Notes: generated by a model from the sequence alone, not told the origin. A stretch of DNA of 8,014 nucleotides from Bacteroidota bacterium (GCA_021796055.1 JAJYOS010000266.1:1-8014); one strand, 5' to 3'. Counted from the stretch's first letter, positions 1-7,868 are shown. Numbers and translations: made by a program.

Positions 1-572
1 CGGTCTTTCTTGCCGGGAGAAATCTCGACGCCCGAAGCGGTGTCGACACCATACGGACCGACCCCTTGTATTGCCTCGCATACGTTTTCGGGATGAAGAC
101 CACCCGAAAGCACGAAGCGGTCGGACAAGTCGATGCCACTCAGCTTGATCGCTTTCCAATCTGTTCTTTGCCCGGTTCCGCCGAATTCTCCATCGACAAA
201 TGCATCCAGGAAAATGAGATCGGCTCCGATCCTGGATGCCAGCTTGACATCCTCGGCGTTTCGAACACGGGCTGAATAGTAGAGCATCTTCCCTATGACA
301 AGATCACGCAGATCGAAATTCGGCTCATAAATTTGTACCGCATCGATCCCGGTCGCTTGGATCGCAGATGCAACATCATCCATAGTCGGTTGTACCATGA
401 TACCGACTGTCGTTACATAGGGAGACACTTCTCGCACTATTACTTCGGCATCGCCGAATTCGATAAACCGCTTACTACGGTGATAAAAATTCAGGCCGAT
501 CGCGTCGGCTCCGCTTTCGGCGCACGAATAAGCGTCATCGATTCGGGTAATGCCACAAATCTTTACAAACAT
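1..572 (-). CDS. trpF: phosphoribosylanthranilate isomerase TrpF (3' end beyond window)
   Basis: Cytoplasmic TIM-barrel enzyme that isomerises N-(5-phosphoribosyl)anthranilate to CdRP, the step between TrpD and TrpC. I translated 572 to 1 by hand; it is open for 190 codons. The N-terminus starts MFVKICGITR, with Cys6 matching the catalytic base Cys7 of the Thermotoga enzyme. GADAIGLNFY (21-30) follows. LDAF with Asp123 matches the general acid, followed by GGTG (131-134) and DW (138-139). Near the edge are LSGG (155-158), PEN (161-163) and SGVEISPGKKD (180-190), the phosphate-binding C-terminal part. The family is about 200-210 residues, so only about 15-20 residues should be missing. ATG 572 lies 4 nt after the trpC stop, with a GGGGA ribosome-binding sequence at 582-586. 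Oddity: the usual VQLHG segment reads VQIYEP (79-84). Identification is certain from the ends; the middle is divergent. Confidence 0.95.
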   Translation of the reverse strand, partial: MFVKICGITRIDDAYSCAESGADAIGLNFYHRSKRFIEFGDAEVIVREVSPYVTTVGIMVQPTMDDVASAIQATGIDAVQIYEPNFDLRDLVIGKMLYYSARVRNAEDVKLASRIGADLIFLDAFVDGEFGGTGQRTDWKAIKLSGIDLSDRFVLSGGLHPENVCEAIQGVGPYGVDTASGVEISPGKKD

Positions 573-576
573 TTTC

Positions 577-1401
577 TTAATTCCCCGACTGACGACCGGA
601 ACTTGCCGGGATTTCATAGGAAGTAAATCGTTTTAGTTCGGTAACCCGGTCTTTGGCCCTCATGAAGTGTTCACCCACAAGAACGGCATGGTAGCCGAGA
701 GCTGCTGCGGCCCGCAGTCCCTCAAGGCCGGTAATTCCGCTTTCACTTACGCTGACAATTTGAGCGGGTATTGTCTTCGAAATTGTCTCAGATACTTTCG
801 GGGAAACCTCGAACGTAGCGAGATCACGATTGTTGACGCCCACAATCTCAGCACCGGCGTTCAGCGCTGATTCCAGCTCCTTTTCCTTATGCACTTCGAC
901 CAGAGAGTCCAACCCACAATCATCGGCCACCGATTTGAACTTCTTCAATTCTCTCTCAGTCAGCGCTGCAACAATCAGGAGAATCGCGTCCGCTCCCAGC
1001 AGGAGTGATTCGTAAATCTGGTATTCATCGACAACGAAATCCTTCCTCAAAATCGGCATAGCCGGTACTGAGTCGCGCGCATTCTTGAGGTCATCGGAAG
1101 AGCCGTGAAAGTACGAAGGTTCCGTGAGAACCGATATTGCAGACGCACCACCGTCTCTGTAATCCGAAGCTACCAAAGCCGGGTCGATCCCATCCGCGAT
1201 CGTTCCTTTCGATGGAGATGCTCGTTTGATTTCTGCAATTACACGGATTCTCTCACGCGGTTGTCTTCTGAGGGCCTTCTTAAAATCTGCCGCGGGGCGC
1301 GTGCCTCGAACGAGCGACTTGAGCCTTTCAATCGATAATGCTGCTTTAGCCTGTTCGACGGAAGATTTCCTTTTGGCCACGATTTCATCGAGGAAGTTCA
1401 A
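577..1401 (-). CDS. trpC: indole-3-glycerol phosphate synthase TrpC, TTG start
   Basis: Converts CdRP to indole-3-glycerol phosphate with loss of CO2 and water; a cytoplasmic single-domain TIM barrel, not fused to TrpF. Its 274 residues are slightly above the usual 255-265. Visible motifs: EIKRASPSKG (57-66; Glu57 and Lys59 catalytic), VLTEPSYFHG (91-100), LRKDF (118-122; Lys120 is the expected general acid), LVEVH (167-171; Glu169), VNNRDL (189-194; Asn190), SESGI (219-223) and LVGEHFM (241-247). The start is TTG at 1401-1399. It overlaps the stop of the upstream gene by 4 nt (TTGA) and is fixed by a strong AGGAGG 8 nt upstream. The sequence MNFLDEIVAKRK is a normal family N-terminus, which supports this start. 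The last 12 or so residues form an unremarkable polar tail. trpF follows after 4 nt. Translation is probably coupled to the upstream gene. Confidence 0.97.
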   Translation of the reverse strand: MNFLDEIVAKRKSSVEQAKAALSIERLKSLVRGTRPAADFKKALRRQPRERIRVIAEIKRASPSKGTIADGIDPALVASDYRDGGASAISVLTEPSYFHGSSDDLKNARDSVPAMPILRKDFVVDEYQIYESLLLGADAILLIVAALTERELKKFKSVADDCGLDSLVEVHKEKELESALNAGAEIVGVNNRDLATFEVSPKVSETISKTIPAQIVSVSESGITGLEGLRAAAALGYHAVLVGEHFMRAKDRVTELKRFTSYEIPASSGRQSGN

Positions 1402-2681
1402 TCTTTCTTCCTCCTCTTCTTGGATGACGCCGTTTGACGAGCTCTCTTTTTTGGCTGAGCCACCTTTGGCGGACGAACGCGATTGCCCTGACCGCTCCCT
1501 CCTGAAGCCACTTCGGCGCCCGAAACTTCCTCAGTGGAAGGTGGAACAGGTGACTCTTCGACAATCACCTCAGATTTACTTTCCACGCTGGGATGCTCTT
1601 TGAACGAAACCTTGAGGCGCTTTATCCTGTGGCGCGCCAGGTCTTCGACACTGAAAAACATTTCCTCGTAGCTGTATGTCTCTCCCTTTTGAGGAAGCTT
1701 GCCTGCCAACTTCTGCACGAAGCCTGCCATGGTATCATAATCATCTTCCTTCGGGACGGACATGTTGAGAAGCTCATTGAACCTTTCAACATGCATCAGT
1801 CCGGAAAAATGCACCGACCCGCTTTCGTCGTATACCAGCTCCTGTTGCGATTCATCGTATTCATCCTGGATCTCGCCGACGATTTCCTCGAGAATATCTT
1901 CCATCGTTATTATGCCCTCGGTACCTCCGAACTCGTCAACCACGATTGCAAGGTGGACTTTGTTCCTTTGCATCTCGCGAAGCAGGTCACTTATCTTCTT
2001 CGTTTCCGGCACATAGAATGGGTTTCTCAACAGATCCTGAAGCACTATGGTGGCACTATCTTCCACCATCGCAAGCAGATCTTTTGCATAGATTATCCCG
2101 ACAATGTTATCGATGGAAATCCTGTATACCGGTAAACGCGAGTATCCCTCCTCGATGACCTTTCTCAGGACCCGTTTCGGCGACTCATCCAAATTCAGCG
2201 CTACCATGTCGCCTCGAGGAATCATCACTTCCCGCACCGTCTTATCATTGAATTTAAGAACGCTTTCGAGGAGCTCCCTTTCGACATCGTTTATATCACC
2301 GGTTTGTTCTCTCCTCTCCAATATCTCTTCGATAATCTCGGATCTATCTAATACTTTCTTCTCGAAACCGAACAATTTCTTTCCACGAACAACGGCTTTT
2401 TCCATACCTGCACCCTGGGATAGGAAATACCCCAGAACGAGCGACACCGCTTGTGCCAGTACGAAGACGACGGCTAGAAGAAAAGAAGAATGCACCTCAG
2501 ATGGTTCGGAGATCCCCAGGATCAGGACTGTGGCTGATGCGGCAGAGCTAACGACCGTCGAGAGCGTCAAGATGACAAGTGCTGTGCTTCCGATCTTAGA
2601 GGCTCCCCGGTAAAGAACCACTCCCCAACCGAGCGCTGATATCGCTATCAGCACTGCGGACAGAAAGAAATTTACAATCAT
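1398..2681 (-). CDS. CBS-pair/CorC-HlyC membrane protein (GldE/CorC-like)
   Basis: A 427-residue inner-membrane protein of the CNNM/CorC/HlyC superfamily, whose members are linked to Mg2+ or Co2+ transport; the Bacteroidota member GldE is linked to gliding. Three likely membrane helices lie at about 2-24, 30-56 and 66-88. A charged linker leads to a CBS pair at about 146-270, with EVMIPR (151-156), SRLPVY (181-186), VVDEFGG (247-253) and the acidic MEDILEEIVGEIQDEYD stretch (260-276). A CorC_HlyC C-terminal domain covers about 285-360, with DDYDTMAG (313-320). The tail from 363 is rich in Glu, Ser and Pro and ends strongly basic (KKRRKKD). The membrane part lacks the SE-A-FS-type signature I expect in a DUF21 domain, so it is divergent or remodelled. 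ATG 2681 overlaps the trpD stop (ATGA), and the gene's own stop overlaps trpC, which argues for coupled translation. The family assignment is firm from the CBS/CorC part. The substrate and any link to tryptophan are unknown. Confidence 0.9.
   Translation of the reverse strand: MIVNFFLSAVLIAISALGWGVVLYRGASKIGSTALVILTLSTVVSSAASATVLILGISEPSEVHSSFLLAVVFVLAQAVSLVLGYFLSQGAGMEKAVVRGKKLFGFEKKVLDRSEIIEEILERREQTGDINDVERELLESVLKFNDKTVREVMIPRGDMVALNLDESPKRVLRKVIEEGYSRLPVYRISIDNIVGIIYAKDLLAMVEDSATIVLQDLLRNPFYVPETKKISDLLREMQRNKVHLAIVVDEFGGTEGIITMEDILEEIVGEIQDEYDESQQELVYDESGSVHFSGLMHVERFNELLNMSVPKEDDYDTMAGFVQKLAGKLPQKGETYSYEEMFFSVEDLARHRIKRLKVSFKEHPSVESKSEVIVEESPVPPSTEEVSGAEVASGGSGQGNRVRPPKVAQPKKRARQTASSKKRRKKD
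1410..1415 (-). promoter_or_regulatory. strong ribosome-binding site deciding the TTG start of trpC
   Basis: On the minus strand the sequence is AGGAGG, followed by 8 nt and TTG at 1401-1399. It lies inside the basic C-terminal codons of the upstream CBS/CorC gene (AAG AAG AGG AGG AAG AAA). A perfect core at near-ideal spacing makes this weak start codon credible. Confidence 0.85.
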
Positions 2682-3691
2682 CTACCGCTGATCTCTATTA
2701 GAGAGCGAAGCTTTTTCTCAGCAGCGCCTGCTGAAATTATGTCGCGTGCGCGTTGAATGCCCGACTTGATATCGGGCTCAATCCCTGCAAGATATATCGC
2801 AGCTCCGGAATTCAAGAGGACTGCGTCGTGAAATGGAGATTGCTGTCCGCGAATCGCCATCATGAAAGCTTCCACGGACTCTTCCTGATTTCGCACCACA
2901 AGCTGGTCTAGCTCGACGCGTTTGATGCCAAAATCTTCCGGCGCAATTTCGTATTGCTGAATCTTGCCGAGCTTGAGTTCCGCGACTGCGGTTTTTCCAC
3001 AGAGCGATATCTCGTCCATGGTGGGCTCTCCGTGGACCACTAGGGCCGCCTGGCTTCCAAGGTCCTTCAACACTTCTGCTATAGGTCCGACAAGAGATTT
3101 GCTATAGACTCCGATCAGCTGCCTGTTTGCCCCTGCAGGGTTTGTGAGAGGTCCCAGCATGTTGAAGATTGTTCTTATACCGAGGTCGTGTCTCACGGGC
3201 GCCGCGAATCTCATCGACTTATGATGGAGTGGAGCAAATAGAAAAGCCAGCCCAATCTCGTTCAACGCATGCTCCGCTTTTGGGATACTTAGGCCGTCAA
3301 GATCGAGTCCAAGTGCCTTTAGCACATCCGCGCTTCCGGACTTGCTCGAGATGGCACGGTTCCCGTGTTTAGCGACGGTTGCACCGGCAGCAGCGGCAAC
3401 GAAGGCAGCGGCGGTCGAAATATTGAAAGTGCTCGCGCTGTCTCCACCGGTACCACATGTATCGAGGACGATTTCCTTGCGAATGTGGAGAAGCTCTGCC
3501 TTTTCCCGCATTGCCATCGCGCTTCCGACGATCTCGTCAACCGTTTCCCCCTTCACTCGAAGGGCCACCACATACCCGGCAATCTGGCTCTCTGTCGCCT
3601 CACCATTCATTATCTCGAGCATCGTTCGGTATGCTTCTTCGCGTGAGAGGTTCGCGCCTGCTACAAGCTTTGCTAATGTTTCACGAATCAT
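2678..3691 (-). CDS. trpD: anthranilate phosphoribosyltransferase TrpD
   Basis: Transfers the phosphoribosyl group of PRPP to anthranilate, the second committed step of tryptophan synthesis; a cytoplasmic Mg2+ enzyme, usually a homodimer. At 337 residues it is the normal length for a free-standing TrpD, and no TrpG glutaminase domain is fused. Helical N-terminal domain about 1-70. Motifs: DTCGTGGD (77-84, PRPP pyrophosphate loop), NIST (90-93), KHGNR (108-112), SGSADVLKALG (118-128), Arg167 in PVRHDLG, FNMLGPLTNP (176-185), VVHG (218-221) and Asp226-Glu227 for metal. ATG 3691 lies 8 nt after the bshC stop. No good Shine-Dalgarno is visible, so coupling to bshC is likely, but MIRETLAKL is a typical family N-terminus. 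The 8-nt gap excludes a Trp attenuator or T-box directly before trpD. The stop overlaps the next start by 4 nt. Confidence 0.98.
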   Translation of the reverse strand: MIRETLAKLVAGANLSREEAYRTMLEIMNGEATESQIAGYVVALRVKGETVDEIVGSAMAMREKAELLHIRKEIVLDTCGTGGDSASTFNISTAAAFVAAAAGATVAKHGNRAISSKSGSADVLKALGLDLDGLSIPKAEHALNEIGLAFLFAPLHHKSMRFAAPVRHDLGIRTIFNMLGPLTNPAGANRQLIGVYSKSLVGPIAEVLKDLGSQAALVVHGEPTMDEISLCGKTAVAELKLGKIQQYEIAPEDFGIKRVELDQLVVRNQEESVEAFMMAIRGQQSPFHDAVLLNSGAAIYLAGIEPDIKSGIQRARDIISAGAAEKKLRSLIEISGR

Positions 3692-3699
3692 ATTATCAG

Positions 3700-5325
3700 T
3701 TAGATTGTGAGCACTGTGTGAAAATTCGAGTACGCCGGCAGTTCGCGGAACAGAAGCTCTATGAAGGCGTCGCCGTACTTGTTGTAGAAATATGTAAAAT
3801 TCAAAACTCTTTCCTGCAGCTCCCTGTTCGGGAAAATCGACTGCTGAAACTTTCGAGTCTGTTGAAGGACCTGCTCGTTCTTGCGGCGGTAGGCAGCCGT
3901 CGTCTTCTCCTGCAAGTGCTCCAGCTGATGAATCATCTTCGATATTGTCAGGTCGACTGTCGCTTTCAAAGTGGGATCGACACGTTCAATCAGGGGCTGC
4001 AGCCGGTCGAAAGAACCTTTGATATCTGCTGATGTCCGCTCAAATTCTTCGGGTATGTTTTCAGGACTGGCTGTGGCCAACGCCCTTTTCATTATAGATT
4101 CCAGATCATCGAATGAATCTCTAATTCCCAGCCGGTACTTTTCCATGACCCTGGCAATCTTCCGTTCCAGGATTGTAGCACTACCTCGCGGAAATAGCGG
4201 CGGCATCTCTACGCCAAACCGTTCGTAGACTCCCTTCAGTTGTGCGAAGTATGAAATTTCGCCGGGTCCCGCAACATAGCCCGCAGTAGGGAGAACATAG
4301 TCCTGGCAGATCGGTCTCAGCACTACGTTGGCACTGAAGGATTGAGGCTTGGTCTCCAGGATTGTACGGATCTGTTCCGGCATCAGTCTTCGCTTCGTGC
4401 CGCGTATTGAGAACCCTCCTCCAATCGGTTCAAGACCCCGTCTCAGACCGTCCTCAATGTAAAACAGGTTCAAGACTCTGGGTTTCACCTGCACGTGATA
4501 TGTTTCCTCGAGCTCAGCACTCTGTCTGATTACTTCCTCACTGGTTCTCGGATATGTCTGTATCTCCTTTTCGAAGACGGGCTTCACAAGCCTTTTTGAT
4601 TTCGAATCATAGGGATCGATTACCAAAACGGGATTTTTGCCGAGAACCTGCGTCAGGGCTCCGGCGAATGCCGTGGAGTATGATTCGCCTTCTTTATAAG
4701 ACGACATCAATATTTCCATGAGCTTCGGCTTAAACTCAGTCGCAGGGAGAAGGGCATCTATTTGCTGGTACACAAGCTCGATGGACGAATCAAACCTAAT
4801 CTCGCTTAGCGGATGAAGATTTTCGCCGTCTCCGTCCGAGAAGATGGCCTCTACGCGGACAACGTCGGAGGCAGGGTTCAGCAGATGCACATGGTTCGAT
4901 TCATCGAGATCGTGGTCGTCTCCTTCAAGCCAAAAAACCGGGACAAATTCAAATTCCGGGAACCTGGCTTTCAGCTCAGACGCAAGTTTTATGGCACTCA
5001 CAGTCTTGAAAAGAGTGTAAAGCGGCCCGCAAAACAAGCCAACTTGTTGGCCCGTTACTACGCAGATAGCGTTCTCATGTCCGAGCCACTCAAGAAGATT
5101 CTCATATCCTTCGGACTTATTCAATCTAGAGTTCTGTTCGCGCAGCAGCTCGACAAGAGCAGCCCTCTTGATGCTGAACGATTCCGAGACTCTCTGGAAA
5201 TGATTTCGAAGCTCGTCGTCATTTTTATAATCGACGTTGTAGTATTTTCTTAGCTTTTCAAAGTTATATAAGTAGTCCGTATATAACTGCGATTGCCCGG
5301 GAAGCTCTGTAAAAGGAATTTCCAT
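3700..5325 (-). CDS. bshC: bacillithiol biosynthesis cysteine-adding enzyme BshC
   Basis: Putative last enzyme of bacillithiol synthesis: joins cysteine to glucosaminyl-malate, the product of BshA and BshB, giving the low-molecular-weight thiol that replaces glutathione in some bacteria. At 541 residues it is full length for the family. The nucleotidyltransferase-like core shows TGQQVGLFCGPLYTL (91-105), VPVFWLEGDDHD (128-139) and VLRPICQDYVLPTAGYVAGP (335-354), all hallmark BshC blocks. From about 400 to 500 the sequence is helical and charged, fitting the known C-terminal coiled coil. It is expected in the cytoplasm. ATG 5325 is 1 nt after the ABC ATPase stop with no clear ribosome-binding site, so translation probably depends on the upstream gene. 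bshA and bshB are not here. The family call is strong; biochemical proof of the cysteine ligation is limited for the family as a whole. Confidence 0.95.
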   Translation of the reverse strand: MEIPFTELPGQSQLYTDYLYNFEKLRKYYNVDYKNDDELRNHFQRVSESFSIKRAALVELLREQNSRLNKSEGYENLLEWLGHENAICVVTGQQVGLFCGPLYTLFKTVSAIKLASELKARFPEFEFVPVFWLEGDDHDLDESNHVHLLNPASDVVRVEAIFSDGDGENLHPLSEIRFDSSIELVYQQIDALLPATEFKPKLMEILMSSYKEGESYSTAFAGALTQVLGKNPVLVIDPYDSKSKRLVKPVFEKEIQTYPRTSEEVIRQSAELEETYHVQVKPRVLNLFYIEDGLRRGLEPIGGGFSIRGTKRRLMPEQIRTILETKPQSFSANVVLRPICQDYVLPTAGYVAGPGEISYFAQLKGVYERFGVEMPPLFPRGSATILERKIARVMEKYRLGIRDSFDDLESIMKRALATASPENIPEEFERTSADIKGSFDRLQPLIERVDPTLKATVDLTISKMIHQLEHLQEKTTAAYRRKNEQVLQQTRKFQQSIFPNRELQERVLNFTYFYNKYGDAFIELLFRELPAYSNFHTVLTI

Positions 5326-5326
5326 T

Positions 5327-6454
5327 TTAGTTCAATCCAGCGCTGTTCTTGTACAACAAAGAGAGTTCGTTCTCCTTATCAAAAAAGTGCGCATGTGTTG
5401 TGTCAAAATACATTGTGAGTTCCGATCCAGGTCGGGGGTCTACTTCCGCGGTAACCCTTGCAACGATCTGGCTCGCACTCGATCCGAAATACAAGTAGAC
5501 CTCGCTTCCCATCGGCTCCGAGATATCTACTTTCAATTTTGCGGTCGCATCGAGTTGCCCGTGGAAAAACTCCTGAACAAATATATGTTCGGGTCTGATG
5601 CCGAGATAAATACGCTTGCCCGACAAAGTGTTGAGGCAGGAGGGGAGAGACGACGGCATCTCAAACCGCAGTCCGGCCGCCGGGTCATCAAAATAGACTT
5701 TGCCGTTGCCGGTTAACTGACCTTCGAAGAAATTCATTGCCGGGCTTCCGATGAATCCGGCCACGAATTTGTTGACGGGATGATTGTAAAGATTCAGAGG
5801 AGTATCGATTTGCTGTACCTTACCGTCTTTCATTACCACGATCCTGTCACCCATTGTCATGCCTTCAACCTGGTCATGGGTAACGTATATCATTGTCGCA
5901 CCGAGTCTCTGGTGAAGCTTCGAGATCTCTGCACGCATCTGTACCCTCATTTTGGCATCTAAATTCGAGAGAGGCTCATCAAATAGAAACACCTTCGGCT
6001 TTCGAACGATGGCTCTTCCGAGAGCCACACGCTGCCGCTGTCCGCCCGACAAAGCCTTTGGTTTCCTTTGCAGGTAATCGGTTATCCCCAGAATTTCAGC
6101 GGCATCCTTCACTCTCGCATCTATCTCCGGTTTAGGAAACTTCCTCAGCTTGAGACCGAATGCCATATTCTCATAGACAGTCATGTGCGGATAAAGAGCA
6201 TAATTCTGGAACACCATAGCAATGTCGCGATCCTTTGGTGAAACGTCATTCACCCGGTTCTCGCCAATGTATATATCGCCGCCGGAGATTTCTTCGAGAC
6301 CGGCTATCATCCGGAGCATTGTGGTCTTTCCGCACCCAGAGGGACCGACAAGGACTACAAACTCTTTGTCTGCAACCTCCAGGTTGACGTCTTTAACTGC
6401 CACAACACCGCCTTCATACACTTTGGAAATGCCGTCGAGTTTAACTCCCGCCAT
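5327..6454 (-). CDS. MalK/UgpC/MsmX-type ABC transporter ATP-binding protein
   Basis: Cytoplasmic ATPase subunit of a carbohydrate-type (CUT1) ABC importer, 375 residues as usual for MalK/UgpC/MsmX. Nucleotide-binding domain: GPSGCGKT Walker A (37-44), Q-loop Gln83 in [24 protein letters not shown] (135-148), Walker B VFLFDE (155-160) with catalytic Glu160, SNLD D-loop (163-166), His193 in VTHDQVEGM. All catalytic residues are present, so it should be active. The C-terminal region (about 235-375) is the OB/TOBE regulatory part, with GIRPEH (285-290). No permease or binding-protein gene is adjacent, so it is either a shared energising subunit, as described for MsmX in Bacillus, or its partners lie elsewhere. 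The start ATG 6454 lies 2 nt after the aroA stop and has AAGGGAG at 6461-6467, a good ribosome-binding site within the end of aroA. The substrate cannot be deduced. Confidence 0.95.
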   Translation of the reverse strand: MAGVKLDGISKVYEGGVVAVKDVNLEVADKEFVVLVGPSGCGKTTMLRMIAGLEEISGGDIYIGENRVNDVSPKDRDIAMVFQNYALYPHMTVYENMAFGLKLRKFPKPEIDARVKDAAEILGITDYLQRKPKALSGGQRQRVALGRAIVRKPKVFLFDEPLSNLDAKMRVQMRAEISKLHQRLGATMIYVTHDQVEGMTMGDRIVVMKDGKVQQIDTPLNLYNHPVNKFVAGFIGSPAMNFFEGQLTGNGKVYFDDPAAGLRFEMPSSLPSCLNTLSGKRIYLGIRPEHIFVQEFFHGQLDATAKLKVDISEPMGSEVYLYFGSSASQIVARVTAEVDPRPGSELTMYFDTTHAHFFDKENELSLLYKNSAGLN

Positions 6455-6456
6455 GT

Positions 6457-7809
6457 TCAGCTCCCTTCTGCAGCAGTCAGACCACTCTTCCCCACTCCGG
6501 CAGGAAAAGGATCGTTGCCCTGCTTGCCCAGGACAACTAGATTCTCAAGGATCTCGAAAAACTCCGGAAATGAGATCTGCGCCCATTCAGAATGGCGAAT
6601 CACCGTTTTTCCACTGGCTGCTAAACCGGCCACCGCAAACGCCATCGCGATCCTGTGGTCCTTGTATGAATCCAGCTCGGTTCCGTTTAAGCTTCCGCTT
6701 CCTCTAACCACGAAGCCGTCGTCCAGCTCCTCGACATCAGCTCCCATCGCAGCCAGGTTATCGACGACCGCCACAATTCTGTCCGACTCCTTCCGGCGAA
6801 GATCATGAGCGTCGCGTACTACTGTCTCGCCATTGGCGAAAGCGCCAATAACGCCGATGATCGGAAGCTCATCTATTAATCGTGGGATCAATTGGCCGCC
6901 TATGGCCATCCCTTTCAATTCAGCATGAGAGACGGTGACATCTCCGATCGGCTCGCCCGCCGCTTCGCGGACATTTTCGATCACAACCTTCGCTCCCATC
7001 TCCTTCAGAACATCGAGCAATCCAGTACGAGTAGGATTCAGAGTTATCCCGATCGCAGTCACCGATGAGTTCGGCAGAATCGCTCCTGCCGATAAAAAGA
7101 ATGCCGCAGACGAAATATCGCCTGGCACTTCATACTCGGCTGGCTCGACGATATATTCACCGGTGACCGTCGTCTCAAGGCCCGACGGCGTCTGGATTTT
7201 CTTAAGTTTCAACATTCGCTCGGTGTGGTCCCGGGATTCAACAGGTTCGACAACTATCGTTTCACCATCCGCATGAATTCCGCCGAGAAGGATAGACGAC
7301 TTCACTTGTGCACTTGGAAGCGGAAGCTCGTACCTTATCCCGTGAAACTTAGAGGAGGGAAATATCTTGAGCGGCGCGGTCATGTTATAAGATGGTACGA
7401 TATTCGCCCCCATTTGGGAGAGAGGGTCAATGATCCTTTGCATCGGCCGCCGACGGAGCGTCTCGTCGCCGGTCAAAGTAGAATCGAACTTCTGCGCTGA
7501 CAGTATTCCCGCAAGGAGCCTCATCGTCGTACCGCTGTTTCCGGCGTCCAATGGCGAGACAGGCGCATTGTAGGACCGCTTGCCTTTCCCTTTGACTGTT
7601 ACAATACCATCTCTCCTGACGATATCGGTGCCGAGAAGCGTCAGGCATTGTGCCGTACTGCTCACATCGCCACCGGTCGAAATTCCCCTTATTTCGGATA
7701 CGCCATTGGCAAGCGAAGAAAATAACAGCGCACGATGGGAAATTGACTTGTCACCCGGAACTTTGAATGCGCCATTGATTGATGACGCTCCTCTAATTTC
7801 GTAATCCAT
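6457..7809 (-). CDS. aroA: 3-phosphoshikimate 1-carboxyvinyltransferase (EPSP synthase) AroA
   Basis: Transfers enolpyruvyl from PEP to shikimate-3-phosphate, giving EPSP, the direct precursor of chorismate; cytoplasmic two-domain enzyme. 450 residues against a usual 427-440. Motifs: PGDKSISHR (18-26; Lys21 and Arg26), [12 protein letters not shown] (88-99), [13 protein letters not shown] (114-126), SAQVKSS (166-172), PGDISSA (229-235), Asp313-Glu314 in LIDELP, RRKESDR (338-344; Glu341 and Arg344) and KDHRIAM (383-389; Arg386). Near the end it reads QISFPEFF, so the position of Escherichia coli Lys411 is not lysine; this and SAQVKS resemble class II enzymes. About 20 residues at the C-terminus are extra and low in conservation. 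ATG 7809 follows a modest AAGGG sequence. It is the first recognisable gene behind the promoter at 7876-7904. Confidence 0.97.
   Translation of the reverse strand: MDYEIRGASSINGAFKVPGDKSISHRALLFSSLANGVSEIRGISTGGDVSSTAQCLTLLGTDIVRRDGIVTVKGKGKRSYNAPVSPLDAGNSGTTMRLLAGILSAQKFDSTLTGDETLRRRPMQRIIDPLSQMGANIVPSYNMTAPLKIFPSSKFHGIRYELPLPSAQVKSSILLGGIHADGETIVVEPVESRDHTERMLKLKKIQTPSGLETTVTGEYIVEPAEYEVPGDISSAAFFLSAGAILPNSSVTAIGITLNPTRTGLLDVLKEMGAKVVIENVREAAGEPIGDVTVSHAELKGMAIGGQLIPRLIDELPIIGVIGAFANGETVVRDAHDLRRKESDRIVAVVDNLAAMGADVEELDDGFVVRGSGSLNGTELDSYKDHRIAMAFAVAGLAASGKTVIRHSEWAQISFPEFFEILENLVVLGKQGNDPFPAGVGKSGLTAAEGS
6461..6467 (-). promoter_or_regulatory. ribosome-binding site of the ABC ATPase gene
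   Basis: AAGGGAG on the minus strand, 6 nt before ATG 6454 and inside the last codons of aroA. It supports this start and suggests independent re-initiation after aroA. Confidence 0.7.
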
Positions 7810-7839
7810 TCGCCCTTAGATTAAAACACAGATGCTGAA

Positions 7840-7868
7840 TGTCCGGCAATGTAGAAAAGCGACGGACA
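7840..7868 (-). repeat. inverted repeat / leader hairpin at the 5' end of aroA mRNA
   Basis: Arms TGTCCG (7840-7845 on the plus strand) and CGGACA (7863-7868) are perfect. A further GC/GC pair forms after a 2-nt bulge, leaving an 11-nt loop. In RNA it would form almost exactly at the predicted 5' end, as in hairpins that protect mRNA from decay. It could instead be an operator. There is no U-tract, so it is not an intrinsic terminator. Confidence 0.5.

Noticed and set aside
1593..2613. Rightward open frames of 169-180 codons opposite the CBS/CorC gene
   Set aside because: They are antisense shadows with Cys-, Ser- and His-rich, family-less translations, overlapping each other in different frames.
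3457..4032. 191-codon rightward open frame
   Set aside because: It lies antisense across the trpD/bshC junction, has no recognisable domain, and the opposite strand encodes strongly conserved enzymes.
6222..6707. 161-codon rightward frame across the ABC/aroA junction
   Set aside because: It is antisense to the Walker A region and the aroA C-terminus, with no recognisable motif and a Ser/Thr/Pro-rich composition typical of shadow frames.
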